A stretch of 64,000 nt of DNA from CAMEON01 sp964427175 (GTDB lineage Bacteria; Bacillota; Clostridia; Oscillospirales; CAG-272), in contig CAYRTP010000002.1 of assembly GCA_964427175.1 (NCBI GenBank), positions 8,357-72,356 on the forward strand, written 5' to 3'. Under the pieces are notes generated by a model. It was not told the origin of the DNA. It saw only the letters and a list, made by a program, of their open reading frames with translations, and did not search any database. Positions 41,285 to 49,611 of this stretch are shown here, one piece after another. The first letter of the stretch is position 1. Each line of letters starts with the position of its first letter. Position numbers and translations under genes: made by a program.

Positions 41285-43654
41285 ATGAAGAAATTCTTAT
41301 CGACACTTTTAGGATTCGTTCTTCTATTCTCTCTCACCGTACCGGCCATAGCGTCAGGCATCATCGGAAGCACCGAGGGAGACGTCACCGCAAGCTTTAA
41401 CCCCGATATTGCCATCACCGGTGTCAGCGTTGTCGGCGATACCGTCACCTATGATGCCGCGACCAAAACCTATACGGTGATGATCCCGATCGGGGCAGAG
41501 CTTGTTTCATACACGAAGGTGATCGAGGGAGCGAATTTGACATACATTCCCGAAAGTGATGAGACCTATTTCATTAAGGAGGTCGTTGGTACCCAAGAAA
41601 ACAGCAAACCGATCGGTGCCGATATCGACCAGGCTTACGATGAAGGAACCGGAACGCTTCGAATTGAAGGTGCGGTTTCCTCCGAGGATGCAAACACGTC
41701 TTCGAAATACGCCTTCTCCAATGACGGCGGCGAAACTTGGAGTGACCCTGTAACCATTGTAATCAAGCAGGCACACGCCATCACCGTAAACACCACCGCC
41801 AACGGAACCGTCACCGTTGGTGGTAACAAGACCTCCGCCGTGGAGGGCGAGACAGTCGAGTTGTTCGTCAACGCCGCCGAAGGCTACGCGCTGGATACTT
41901 TGACTGTCACCGACGCGCACGGCGCCGATGTGCCCGTCAGCGCAAACCACACCTTTACTATGCCCGCGTCCGACGTGACCGTCAGCGCGACCTTCAAGGT
42001 ATCTGTCATCACCTACACGGTGACGATTAACCCTGTGGAAAACGGAACCGTCTCCGCCAACAAGAGCGGCACTCACGCAGGCGACAACGTGACCCTGACC
42101 ATCAGCCCCGGCAATGGTTACAGACTGCATAGCCTGACGATTACCGATTCGTCCAACGGCAGCGTACCTTACACCGACAGCTACTCCTTCGTTATGCCTG
42201 CCTCCAACGTCACCATCACCGCCACCTTTCAGGCCGTATACGCCATTACAACAGAAATCAACGGAGACGGCACCATCCAAACGCCCGCTATCGCAGCAGA
42301 AGGAGAGTCCGTCACGGTAACTTTGAATCCGGCTGACGGCTATACACCCACGAATTTCAAGGTATTCAGCGGAGCGGAGCCTATTGCGCATAACCAGGTA
42401 AATGACACGACTTATTCTTTTAGAATGCCCAACAAAGCAGTTGTCATGTCTGTTGACTTTTTCCTTCCCGGCACCACGCTGGAAACCATCTACTATAAGG
42501 GATCTTGGACCAACGTTCTGTTCGAGTTCTTCAACTCCGCAGGCACCCAAACGGGAACGGCTACCGGCACCATGGCGGAAGCCGGTGTCTATGCGGTTAC
42601 GGGAATTCCCGATTGGACCACCGTGATCATTTTCCGAAATACGGACAACGCGGAGGAGTTCATTCGCCAAACCATTCCGACCAATGATCAAAATATGTAC
42701 GATGCCGTCAACTCCGCATGGTCCACCTATGCCCCCTCCCAACCGCCCGAGGACACCGTTTCCGCTGAAATCACCTGGGGCAGTATGAGCTTCACATACG
42801 ATGATACCATTGCCGAAGGCGCAATCGCAGAAAACGGGTGGACCAACGACGGCTCTGATGGCGCAGCCACCATTACCGTGAAGAACACAGGCGACACCGG
42901 GATCACCGTCAGCGTTTCTTACATCCCTGAAGGCACCTACTCCGGAATTAACGGAACCTTCGACTCAGACTCCGCCGACCTGGAGACCGCGGTTTCCCAA
43001 ACCTTCACCCTGACCCTGAGCGGCAAACCGAAAAAGGTGATTCCCGCAGGAACCAAAATCGGTCAGGTGACCATCACCATCACAGCGTCTCCCAATCAAG
43101 ACAATGACCCCCAGCTAACCGGCATTACGACCCCTGAAGCCTTGGCGGAGGCTATCGCCGCAGGCGGGGATATTAAGTTGGGTGGGGATATGACTATCGA
43201 AACCCTCTCGATCTCAAATTCGGTAAATATTGATCTGGGCGGACACACCTTAACCACAGAATTAACCATAAAGAGCGGGGCAGCTCTGCACCTTTCAGGC
43301 GGCACCATCAGAGGAAGCAACACCACCGCTGTGCGGAACGATGGAGGAACCGTTCACATTGAAGACTGTATATTGATCGCACCCAGAAATGCGTTTTACC
43401 ATACACAGGGTACTTCCACATTACAAAATTGCGAGATACATGGTTATGTAGAAGTTGCTTCCATTCAACAGACTGATGTAATAATGCTGAAACCGATCGT
43501 CTGGCGTTCCGGTACAGGTTCCACGGATTATACAGGAATGCACGTATATTGGCAAGCCTCTGTCCTCTGCGACTTCGACCCCGCAGGCCATACTAACGGC
43601 ACCGTCACCCAAAATCTTACCGACGGCACCTGGACGGTCACCGCCGTCTCATAA
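41285..43654 (+). CDS. Secreted InlB B-repeat/beta-helix surface protein
   Basis: 789 residues; ATG after GAAAGGAAAAACCC. Signal peptide to about residue 24 (VPAIASG). A beta-rich N-terminal part is followed by three divergent InlB B-repeat-like units (about 160-240, 240-320, 320-395), each with 'NGTV..' and 'YSF.MP...V..T' phrases. A starch-binding-like or unassigned segment comes next (about 400-490), then a sandwich domain, and a C-terminal pectate-lyase-like beta-helix (about 615-745: 'LGGDMTIETLSISNSVNIDLGGHTL'). No LPxTG motif or C-terminal helix. Likely an adhesin or surface-layer protein. Flanked on both sides by paralogous membrane-anchored proteins. Confidence 0.82.
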   Translation: MKKFLSTLLGFVLLFSLTVPAIASGIIGSTEGDVTASFNPDIAITGVSVVGDTVTYDAATKTYTVMIPIGAELVSYTKVIEGANLTYIPESDETYFIKEVVGTQENSKPIGADIDQAYDEGTGTLRIEGAVSSEDANTSSKYAFSNDGGETWSDPVTIVIKQAHAITVNTTANGTVTVGGNKTSAVEGETVELFVNAAEGYALDTLTVTDAHGADVPVSANHTFTMPASDVTVSATFKVSVITYTVTINPVENGTVSANKSGTHAGDNVTLTISPGNGYRLHSLTITDSSNGSVPYTDSYSFVMPASNVTITATFQAVYAITTEINGDGTIQTPAIAAEGESVTVTLNPADGYTPTNFKVFSGAEPIAHNQVNDTTYSFRMPNKAVVMSVDFFLPGTTLETIYYKGSWTNVLFEFFNSAGTQTGTATGTMAEAGVYAVTGIPDWTTVIIFRNTDNAEEFIRQTIPTNDQNMYDAVNSAWSTYAPSQPPEDTVSAEITWGSMSFTYDDTIAEGAIAENGWTNDGSDGAATITVKNTGDTGITVSVSYIPEGTYSGINGTFDSDSADLETAVSQTFTLTLSGKPKKVIPAGTKIGQVTITITASPNQDNDPQLTGITTPEALAEAIAAGGDIKLGGDMTIETLSISNSVNIDLGGHTLTTELTIKSGAALHLSGGTIRGSNTTAVRNDGGTVHIEDCILIAPRNAFYHTQGTSTLQNCEIHGYVEVASIQQTDVIMLKPIVWRSGTGSTDYTGMHVYWQASVLCDFDPAGHTNGTVTQNLTDGTWTVTAVS

Positions 43655-43656
43655 CC

Positions 43657-43700
43657 CAAAACGGTCAAGGCAGGATACTCCTGCCTTGACCGATGCTTTT
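43657..43700 (+). terminator. Hairpin between second and third surface-cluster genes
   Basis: CGGTCAAGGCAGG and CCTGCCTTGACCG around a five-base loop, followed by GATGCTTTT. It probably terminates or attenuates transcription after the large gene. It overlaps an ATG in frame with the next gene, which argues against that ATG as start. Confidence 0.75.
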
Positions 43701-43731
43701 CCCAAGAAAACGCGAAAGGAACGTCACCGCT

Positions 43732-44241
43732 TTGAAACCGGAAACACGAAAAAAGAATTTCATATTGCCCCTGGCGGCTGTGCTGTGCGTCTTGTCTCTG
43801 ATCGGGATGATATTTGCGTTGACTCGGCAAGATACGCGGGCTGAAACGGGTGAATTCGTTCCGCCGCCCTTTGATCCCGGCGCGGTGGTTGGTACACCCA
43901 CCGTTCCGGATGGCTTAGGTTGGCAGATGCTCGATGCCAAGGCCTATCAAGTCGGCATTTGCGGTAAGATCATTCCCCATGGCCATACCACTGATATATG
44001 GCTCTCGAATCCGCAAGGCAATTCTGTGTGGTTGAAGGTTCGCGTGTTAAACGAGAAAGGTAACCTCCTGGGCGAAACAGGCTTGATCAAGCCGGGCGAA
44101 TATCTGCGATCCATCACACTGGACTCCGCCGCAAAGGCTGGGGAACCCATTGTATTGAAGATCATGGCCTATCAACCCGACACCTATTATTCCGAGGGGG
44201 CTGTATCGTTCCATACAACCATCGGCAAAAGCGGTCTTTAA
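43732..44241 (+). CDS. Membrane-anchored extracellular beta-domain protein, paralogue
   Basis: 169 residues from a TTG preceded by GCGAAAGGAACG; an ATG 39 bases upstream is in frame but lies in the hairpin and has no ribosome site. Basic start, one hydrophobic helix (about 10-30), a Pro-rich linker, then a beta domain: 'VGICGKIIPHGHTTDIWLSNPQGNSVWLKVRVLNEKGNLLGETGLIKPGEYLRSI'. It matches the layout and several phrases of the first gene in the cluster. Likely faces outward and works with the large repeat protein. The start codon is uncertain. Confidence 0.7.
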   Translation: MKPETRKKNFILPLAAVLCVLSLIGMIFALTRQDTRAETGEFVPPPFDPGAVVGTPTVPDGLGWQMLDAKAYQVGICGKIIPHGHTTDIWLSNPQGNSVWLKVRVLNEKGNLLGETGLIKPGEYLRSITLDSAAKAGEPIVLKIMAYQPDTYYSEGAVSFHTTIGKSGL

Positions 44242-44370
44242 GTATGCGAGGACTTTTTTTGAGGCTTTGCAGACCATTCAGCCGATCGCCGCTTCATAAA
44301 AAATACGGCACGAGCGGATTTATCTGAAACCATCTTTGATACGTACTTGTTTACCGGTATCGGATAAAGA

Positions 44371-44396
44371 AAGCCGGGGCAAGTTGCCCCGGCTAT
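44371..44396. terminator. Terminator between convergent genes
   Basis: AGCCGGGGCAA and TTGCCCCGGCT form an 11-bp stem. It sits just past the spoIVB stop codon on the minus strand and may also stop plus-strand transcription. Confidence 0.82.
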
Positions 44397-44399
44397 GCT

Positions 44400-45515
44400 T
44401 TACCCCGCCAGATTTCCCATTTCATTCAACATATTTTCAATAAAGATCCCATACCCGCAGGTCGGATCGTTGATCAGCACGTGGGTCACCGCCCCCACCA
44501 GCTTGCCGTTCTGGATGACGGGGGAGCCGCTCATGCCCTGGACGATGCCGCCGGTCTTTTCGATCAGCGCGGGGTCGGTCACCGAGATGGTGAAGCACTT
44601 GGAGCCCGTGGCGGCGGGATCCACCGAGGTGATCTCGATTTTGTACCGCCCTACCTTTCCGTTGTCCAGGGTGCAGAGAATGGTGGCCTCGCCCTCGCGG
44701 ACCTCCCCGCGGGTGCCGATGGGGAGCCGGTCCACCGCCTCGGCGGGCAGGGAAGCGAAGATGCCGTAGACTCCGCACTCGGTGTTCCCCAGCAGGGAGC
44801 CCGTTTTGCCCGGGGCGAAATAGCCCTTGATGGCTCCGGGCGCGCCTACCTCGCCCTTGTCGATCCCGCTGACGGTCACGTCGGTCACTTGGCCTTTTTG
44901 CATGGGGATCAGCTCACCCGTGTCACCGTCGCAGATGCCGTGGCCCAGGCCCGCAAAGGCGTTACTGCCCGGGATGATGAAGGTCACCGTCCCGATGCCC
45001 GCCCCGCTGTCCCGCACCCACAGGCCGGTCTTGTAGCGGTTCTCCGAAGCCGAGTAAGCGGGGGTGACGGATAGGGTCAGCTCGGTGGCGCGGGGCTCGC
45101 CCTCCCGCTTGGAGGCGGTGATGGTGGCCCCGTGGGTCATGCGCTTGATGGTCAGGGTCACGGGCTTGCCTCCCGATTCCTCGACCGCCTTGGTCAAGGT
45201 GGCCGCCCCCACGGGAGCCTTGCCATTGACCGCCGTGATGACGTCCCTCAGCTTGATCCCCGCGTTTTTGGCGGGATTGACGTGGCGGGTACCGCCGCCC
45301 CCCGACGTAACGTCTACGTCACAGAATCCCACCACCAGAATCCCTTCTGTGTAGAATTTGACCCCAAAGGGCATACCGCCCACGTAGACCCGATCGGGCG
45401 TTTTCCCGCCGCCCGACTCTGCCTCGGGAGCGGCACCGACGGTGAGCGCACCTCCCGTAATCAGCAGAAGGACCGCCAGCAGGAGCGCCCATAGCTTGCT
45501 ATATCTGTTCTTCAT
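44400..45515 (-). CDS. spoIVB: SpoIVB-type serine peptidase (S55) with PDZ domain
   Basis: 371 residues. Signal sequence or anchor (1-28), PDZ domain (about 55-140, 'VNPAKNAGIKLRDVITAVNGKAP'), then the S55 peptidase domain with the catalytic His in 'FAGLGHGICD' and Ser in 'TGGIVQGMSGSPVIQNGKLVGAVTHVLIND'. In Bacillus SpoIVB is made in the forespore and cleaves SpoIVFA to switch on sigma-K. The gene is the main sign here that the organism comes from a spore-forming lineage. The protein is somewhat shorter than Bacillus SpoIVB. No sigma-F/G promoter could be fixed by eye in the 330-base upstream gap. Confidence 0.9.
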   Translation of the reverse strand: MKNRYSKLWALLLAVLLLITGGALTVGAAPEAESGGGKTPDRVYVGGMPFGVKFYTEGILVVGFCDVDVTSGGGGTRHVNPAKNAGIKLRDVITAVNGKAPVGAATLTKAVEESGGKPVTLTIKRMTHGATITASKREGEPRATELTLSVTPAYSASENRYKTGLWVRDSGAGIGTVTFIIPGSNAFAGLGHGICDGDTGELIPMQKGQVTDVTVSGIDKGEVGAPGAIKGYFAPGKTGSLLGNTECGVYGIFASLPAEAVDRLPIGTRGEVREGEATILCTLDNGKVGRYKIEITSVDPAATGSKCFTISVTDPALIEKTGGIVQGMSGSPVIQNGKLVGAVTHVLINDPTCGYGIFIENMLNEMGNLAG

Positions 45516-45749
45516 TTCCGAAATCCTCTTTGAAAGCTGTTTTGGTCCGGCCTAAGCCTGTGACTCGGGCCGCGGCGTAAGACTTGCCGTAGTTACTATG
45601 TGCCGAAACTGCCGCCGTCATGTGTAACAGATTCTGCGGGCTTGGGGAAAAAGAGTCAACGCGCGGATTGATTTCATTTTATAACAACAGTATGCGGCGA
45701 CAAACCCGCCGTGATTCCTTGGTTTTTTGCCATTATTTGCATCAATTTA

Positions 45750-45828
45750 TAAAAGTTTTTGGGATTCCAAAGGACTCTTTTTCAAAAAGTCCTTTGGCGG
45801 GTCCGGGGCGGTGCCCTGGCGCTCCCCC
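45750..45828 (-). repeat. Dispersed structured hairpin element, copy 3
   Basis: Stem CCAAAGGACTCTTTTTC against AAAAAGTCCTTTGG, next to GGGGCGGTGCCC and ending in CCCAAAAACTTTT on the minus strand. Unlike the other copies it is not directly 3' of a gene: it lies upstream of both divergent neighbours, and fills the otherwise empty end of this gap. Confidence 0.72.
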
Positions 45829-45848
45829 GCCCCCCGAAAGGAGTTGTC

Positions 45849-46748
45849 ATGCCCCCTAAACTCATACCCGTTGAAGGTGCCGTCACCCCCGCTGAGGTTG
45901 CTCGGTTCGGCGAGATCGCCGACGAGGTGATCACCTCCCCCAAATACCGCCTGGCAGGGAAGTTAGCCTCGGTCGCCGATGACGGCTCACCCCATATCGG
46001 TACCCTGCGGGAAAAGCGGCTCCACGCCGCCATTAAGCTCTACCTCTGCCCCGACGAGACCTGCCACGAGCGTCCCGTGGCGGACCTGCTGGCCTCGGCC
46101 GACGGGGAAGCACCCGACAAAAAACGCCGTATGGTGGCGGATATCCTCACAGAAGGCCGCATTTTTGAGGTCCAGACAGGGGGATTCTTCCCGCTGAAGG
46201 AGAAAATTTCCTGGTATCTGACCCACACCCCCTGCCGCATCACCGTGGTCCACCCCATCCCCGCGGTGCGCTACCTGTCCTGGATCAACCCCGAGGACGG
46301 TTCCATCATCAGCCGCCGTAAATCCCCCAAGCGAGGGCGGGTCCGCGACGTGGCCAAGGAGCTCTACTGGCTGTCCGAGTTCGTGGGTAACCCCCGATTC
46401 TCCCTGCGCCTGCTTCTCATCGAGCTGGAGGAGTACCGCATGGCCGACGGTTGGAGCCGTGACGGCAAGCGGGGTTCCAACCGCTACGAGCGGTTTCCCA
46501 CCGCCCTTTTGGGGGACGTGACCCTGGAGACCCCTGCCGATTACGCCGCATACTTTCTGCCGTCTACCCTGGCGGACTTTCCCAACGAGGACGGGGAATA
46601 CCCCCTGTTCACCGCCGCTGAGTACGCCAAGCTCACGGGCATCCGCGGTAAGGCCACCTACAGCACCATCCACCTGTTGGAGCACCTGGGACTCATTGCC
46701 GAGACTGAGGAGCGGGTGGGGAGGAGTAAGACCTATCGGAAGGTGTAA
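45849..46748 (+). CDS. Protein of unknown function with winged-helix-like C-terminus
   Basis: 299 residues; the ATG of MPPKLIPVEGAVTP has GAAAGGAG upstream, and the longer frame runs into the hairpin repeat. N-terminal half: 'EVITSPKYRLAGKLASVADDGSPHIGTLREKRLHAAIKLYLCPDETCHERPVADLLADAD'-like sequence with no known motif; middle 'ISRRKSPKRGRVRDVAKELYWLSEF'; C-terminus 'YAKLTGIRGKATYSTIHLLEHLGLI' resembles a winged helix. It looks like a conserved Clostridia protein that might bind nucleic acid. It is monocistronic with a strong terminator. Confidence 0.68.
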   Translation: MPPKLIPVEGAVTPAEVARFGEIADEVITSPKYRLAGKLASVADDGSPHIGTLREKRLHAAIKLYLCPDETCHERPVADLLASADGEAPDKKRRMVADILTEGRIFEVQTGGFFPLKEKISWYLTHTPCRITVVHPIPAVRYLSWINPEDGSIISRRKSPKRGRVRDVAKELYWLSEFVGNPRFSLRLLLIELEEYRMADGWSRDGKRGSNRYERFPTALLGDVTLETPADYAAYFLPSTLADFPNEDGEYPLFTAAEYAKLTGIRGKATYSTIHLLEHLGLIAETEERVGRSKTYRKV

Positions 46749-46749
46749 A

Positions 46750-46795
46750 AACACCCGCATTTCAGAAAATCCCTGAAATGCGGGTGTTCTTTTTT
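46750..46795. terminator. Bidirectional terminator between convergent genes
   Basis: AACACCCGCATTTCAG and CTGAAATGCGGGTGTT form a 16-bp stem with a T-run. Confidence 0.92.
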
Positions 46796-46796
46796 G

Positions 46797-47510
46797 TCAG
46801 GCCAGCAGGCTTTCGATAAAGGCGTTCAACTCCTCAAATCCTCCGTGCGGATAATCGTTCACGTCCGCTCCGGGAGTATTGATGAGGCAGTCGGTGAGCA
46901 GGAAGCCGCGCAGTCCTGCCTGCGCGCCCGCGATCATGTCCTCGGCTACGTCGTTGCCCACCATGATGCAGTCGGCGGGATCAAGACCCTGCCGTTCCAG
47001 GACGGTGCGGTAGTAGTCGGGATTGGGCTTGCAGGTGCCGATGTCCTCATAGGTGGTGTAGAGCTCGAAATCCTCGGGCTCCATCCCCGCCCAGCGGATG
47101 CGCTTTTGGGTGGCGATGCGGGGGAACAGGGGATTGGTGGCCAAAATCACGCGGATGCCCCGCGCCTTGAGGGAGTAGACCAGCTCGGCGGCCTTGGGGT
47201 TGAACCCGCAGGTGGGGGCCACCTCGTCGAACTCGTTTTCGTAGAAGTCCTCAAAGACCGACATATGGTTCAGGATCTCCTTGCCGCTGATCGCGGTGTA
47301 GGCATCCCAGTAGGCTTCCTCGTTGGTGCGGGTCCCGTCATTGGAAACCATCGCGTCGATGCCCGCCTGCATGGAGGCCAGGAAGCATTCGGGGGTGTAG
47401 CCCAAGGGGGCCAGGCGGCGGATGAGACGGCTGAAGTAGTCCTTCATGAACCGCTTTTGGTCCATGGGGAGCAGGGTTCCGTCCAGGTCGAAGAGTACGG
47501 CTTTGAGCAT
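46797..47510 (-). CDS. HAD family hydrolase (phosphatase)
   Basis: 237 residues; ATG after AAAGGAGCACACC. HAD motifs: I 'VLFDLDGTLLPMD' at the N-terminus with the nucleophile Asp, II 'VILATNPLFP' (about 122), III Lys in 'CKPNPDYYR' (about 160), IV 'IMVGNDVAEDMIAG' (about 182). The large helical cap (about 20-100) is of the C1 type found in phosphoglycolate phosphatase-like enzymes. It dephosphorylates a small metabolite; the substrate is unknown. Own consensus promoter, own terminator. Confidence 0.9.
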   Translation of the reverse strand: MLKAVLFDLDGTLLPMDQKRFMKDYFSRLIRRLAPLGYTPECFLASMQAGIDAMVSNDGTRTNEEAYWDAYTAISGKEILNHMSVFEDFYENEFDEVAPTCGFNPKAAELVYSLKARGIRVILATNPLFPRIATQKRIRWAGMEPEDFELYTTYEDIGTCKPNPDYYRTVLERQGLDPADCIMVGNDVAEDMIAGAQAGLRGFLLTDCLINTPGADVNDYPHGGFEELNAFIESLLA

Positions 47511-47543
47511 GGTGTGCTCCTTTCAAGTGGTGTGTATGAGGGT

Positions 47544-47572
47544 ATTATACACCATTTTTCGGAGGTTGTCAA
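47544..47572 (-). promoter_or_regulatory. Sigma-A promoter for the HAD gene
   Basis: On the minus strand: TTGACA, 17-base spacer, TATAAT, 33 bases before the start codon. Confidence 0.88.
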
Positions 47573-47630
47573 GCACCTGTTTTGCGAATCGGGGATGGAT
47601 CGGATTTCAAAGCCGTCCGTGAGAACCTGC

Positions 47631-48272
47631 TTATCGGCGGATGCGGTTTTCCGCCCAGGTTTTGTGGGCGTAGACCCGCACGAAATACGTAAAGGCAAAC
47701 ATGATACCAAGACCCAGCACGAGCCCGATCCATGCATTTTGGAAGGGCTCACACAAGCCAATGAAGCCCACGAAGAACTGCTCCAATCCCCATGCGCCGG
47801 CGTAGCCGAAGCCTATACCCGACATGGAGAGGGAGACGGTGTAGAAGATGGTGGGAATCATCCACAAAATGCCGGTGGATAGTGTGCAGACCAAGCTCTC
47901 CACGATGGCCAGTTTGCGGTAGCGGGCGATGCCCTCGGCCACATTTTCGGCGCCGCGGATCTCAACCGAGGTGGCCGCGAGGAAGGCGCGCTTGCGCTCG
48001 CTGTCCTTCAGATAGAATACGGCGACAACCGTAGCGATCACCAGGACCGAAACCAAGCCGAACGCGAACATGGTCCAGCGGATGCGCGTGCTCAATCCGT
48101 CCCGCACCATGAGCTGTTCCACCGAGTTGCTGAGGAACAGCGTGTAAAACAGCCAGGTGACCGCGTGGTAGATCAGGATGAAAAACAGGTGTCGGATGGC
48201 GGTTCGCACGTGGTTGGTTTTTTCGGGCGTGTAGGTGGGGGCTTGGGGCTTGGATGTGTAATTTTGTTTCAT
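47631..48272 (-). CDS. Four-helix membrane protein of unknown function
   Basis: 213 residues; ATG after AAGGAGAAACAGCC. A polar 22-residue start is followed by four hydrophobic helices (about 25-50, 65-90, 120-145, 180-205), with 'RKRAFLAATSVEIRGAENVAEGIARYRKLA' as the cytoplasmic loop. It is the last of three closely spaced minus-strand genes for small membrane proteins (about 20 bases from the previous). No family is recognised. Confidence 0.68.
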   Translation of the reverse strand: MKQNYTSKPQAPTYTPEKTNHVRTAIRHLFFILIYHAVTWLFYTLFLSNSVEQLMVRDGLSTRIRWTMFAFGLVSVLVIATVVAVFYLKDSERKRAFLAATSVEIRGAENVAEGIARYRKLAIVESLVCTLSTGILWMIPTIFYTVSLSMSGIGFGYAGAWGLEQFFVGFIGLCEPFQNAWIGLVLGLGIMFAFTYFVRVYAHKTWAENRIRR

Positions 48273-48293
48273 GGCTGTTTCTCCTTTCCTTTT

Positions 48294-48887
48294 TTAAGTA
48301 TCGTTATGGATTAGCTTCCAAAAATCCTGCATATTCATTACCGTATGCTCGGCCACGGTATCGCCGGAATGGATCTCCGTGTATTTGTGGTCGGCGTAGG
48401 TGATGCGCATGGGTGCGGGATAGACCAAGAGAATTTGCATGGCGTATTCCTCCTCCTTGGGGGTCAGCACGAGCGCCTTTCGGCTCAGACGCAACTCGTT
48501 CTTGCGCTCGTGAACCGAGTCTGCTACGCTCAAATGGCGTTTTTTGGAGTAGAAGAACTCGGGAGGACGGCGCGCCTCGATCAGATGCCCCGTGCGGGTT
48601 TTCTCAAAGCTCCATCGACCGTGAACCGAGATGAAGGAGATCACACTCACCTCATACCGCTTGCCTTTCACGGTTACGTAGTAGTCCGCCTCCCCCTTTG
48701 TCCCGAACAGAATCCCCTTGAGTCCGCGCAATTCCTCTACCATGATCCCCTCCTTCCTGCCCAGCTTTCGCATTTTGGAGCGGAAGGAAAACATTTTGAC
48801 GATGTACCAAATCACCTTGTAAACCGTGTAGAAATAAAGGATCCACGCAAGAATGATCAACAGATAAATGACAATTTGAATAACCAT
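48294..48887 (-). CDS. Membrane-anchored protein with a paralogous soluble domain
   Basis: 197 residues; ATG after AAGGAGGACTGAT. One N-terminal helix (about 3-26), a basic region, then a soluble domain. Its end 'YAMQILLVYPAPMRITYADHKYTEIHSGDTVAEHTVMNMQDFWKLI' corresponds to 'GAQILLLDPVPYTLCLRGTRDG..' through 'TVYGKNSFLNML' at the end of the 420-residue protein two genes upstream, so the two share a domain. Function unknown. It overlaps none but follows its upstream neighbour by one base. Confidence 0.68.
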   Translation of the reverse strand: MVIQIVIYLLIILAWILYFYTVYKVIWYIVKMFSFRSKMRKLGRKEGIMVEELRGLKGILFGTKGEADYYVTVKGKRYEVSVISFISVHGRWSFEKTRTGHLIEARRPPEFFYSKKRHLSVADSVHERKNELRLSRKALVLTPKEEEYAMQILLVYPAPMRITYADHKYTEIHSGDTVAEHTVMNMQDFWKLIHNDT

Positions 48888-48888
48888 A

Positions 48889-49509
48889 TCAGTCCTCCTT
48901 ATGGGAAGTTTCGTTTTGTGAAGTCAGTGTGGGCGCATCTCCCTGACTCGCTCTCTGCCACCGCCACATGAATCGGTACACGAGCGCGATGAGTATGCCG
49001 TAAACAGCCGCATACAGGAGATACCAAAGGGCAAAAACAAAGAAATCGGCGGGGATGTATTCGAGATCATTGCGAATCGCTTCATGACGTTTTGTGGCGA
49101 TCATATATGTATTTTCAAAAAGGAAACACGCGAATTTGCTGAAACGACCTCCGATTTGACTCTGATGTCCCAAGCATATGAAGCTGATCAAGAAGCGAAT
49201 GATCTCGCCTGGCAAAACAAATTTCAGGAAATGTTTTTTCCAATGGCTTTTCTTATCATACTGTTTGGGGATGAAAAAGAAAAACACAATTCCTACCGCA
49301 AAAACAGGGAGTATAAGGTCAATAATCAGATAAAGCGAAAAACCCAAAACGAACAAGAATTCAAGGGGAATTTTGTTATATATCGGAGCAATAAAAACGC
49401 CAGCCACGGATGCGGACAGGTCTTTTGTAATGGTGTAGTAGGCAAACAGAAACAAAACGTACAGGATAATGTGCGGGATCGTAACTTTTTTCTTCTTGAA
49501 AAAACTCAT
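48889..49509 (-). CDS. Multi-pass membrane protein of unknown function
   Basis: 206 residues; the ATG of MSFFKKKK is preceded by AAGGAGGGCTTGCC, better than a TTG two codons upstream. Four or five hydrophobic segments (about 10-30, 40-75, 100-120, 155-185) and a polar Ser/Thr/Glu tail. AT-rich relative to its neighbours. An AT-rich promoter with TTGACT and TATAAT lies upstream near 49,550-49,580. Part of a run of three membrane-protein genes. No family recognised. Confidence 0.66.
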   Translation of the reverse strand: MSFFKKKKVTIPHIILYVLFLFAYYTITKDLSASVAGVFIAPIYNKIPLEFLFVLGFSLYLIIDLILPVFAVGIVFFFFIPKQYDKKSHWKKHFLKFVLPGEIIRFLISFICLGHQSQIGGRFSKFACFLFENTYMIATKRHEAIRNDLEYIPADFFVFALWYLLYAAVYGILIALVYRFMWRWQRASQGDAPTLTSQNETSHKED

Positions 49510-49611
49510 AGGCAAGCCCTCCTTGGTAAGAAATCATGGGTTTTTTCTATTATAACATTATAGTCAACTATAAAGTCAAGCCCCTTTCTTGAAATTTCTT
49601 CAAAAAATTTT

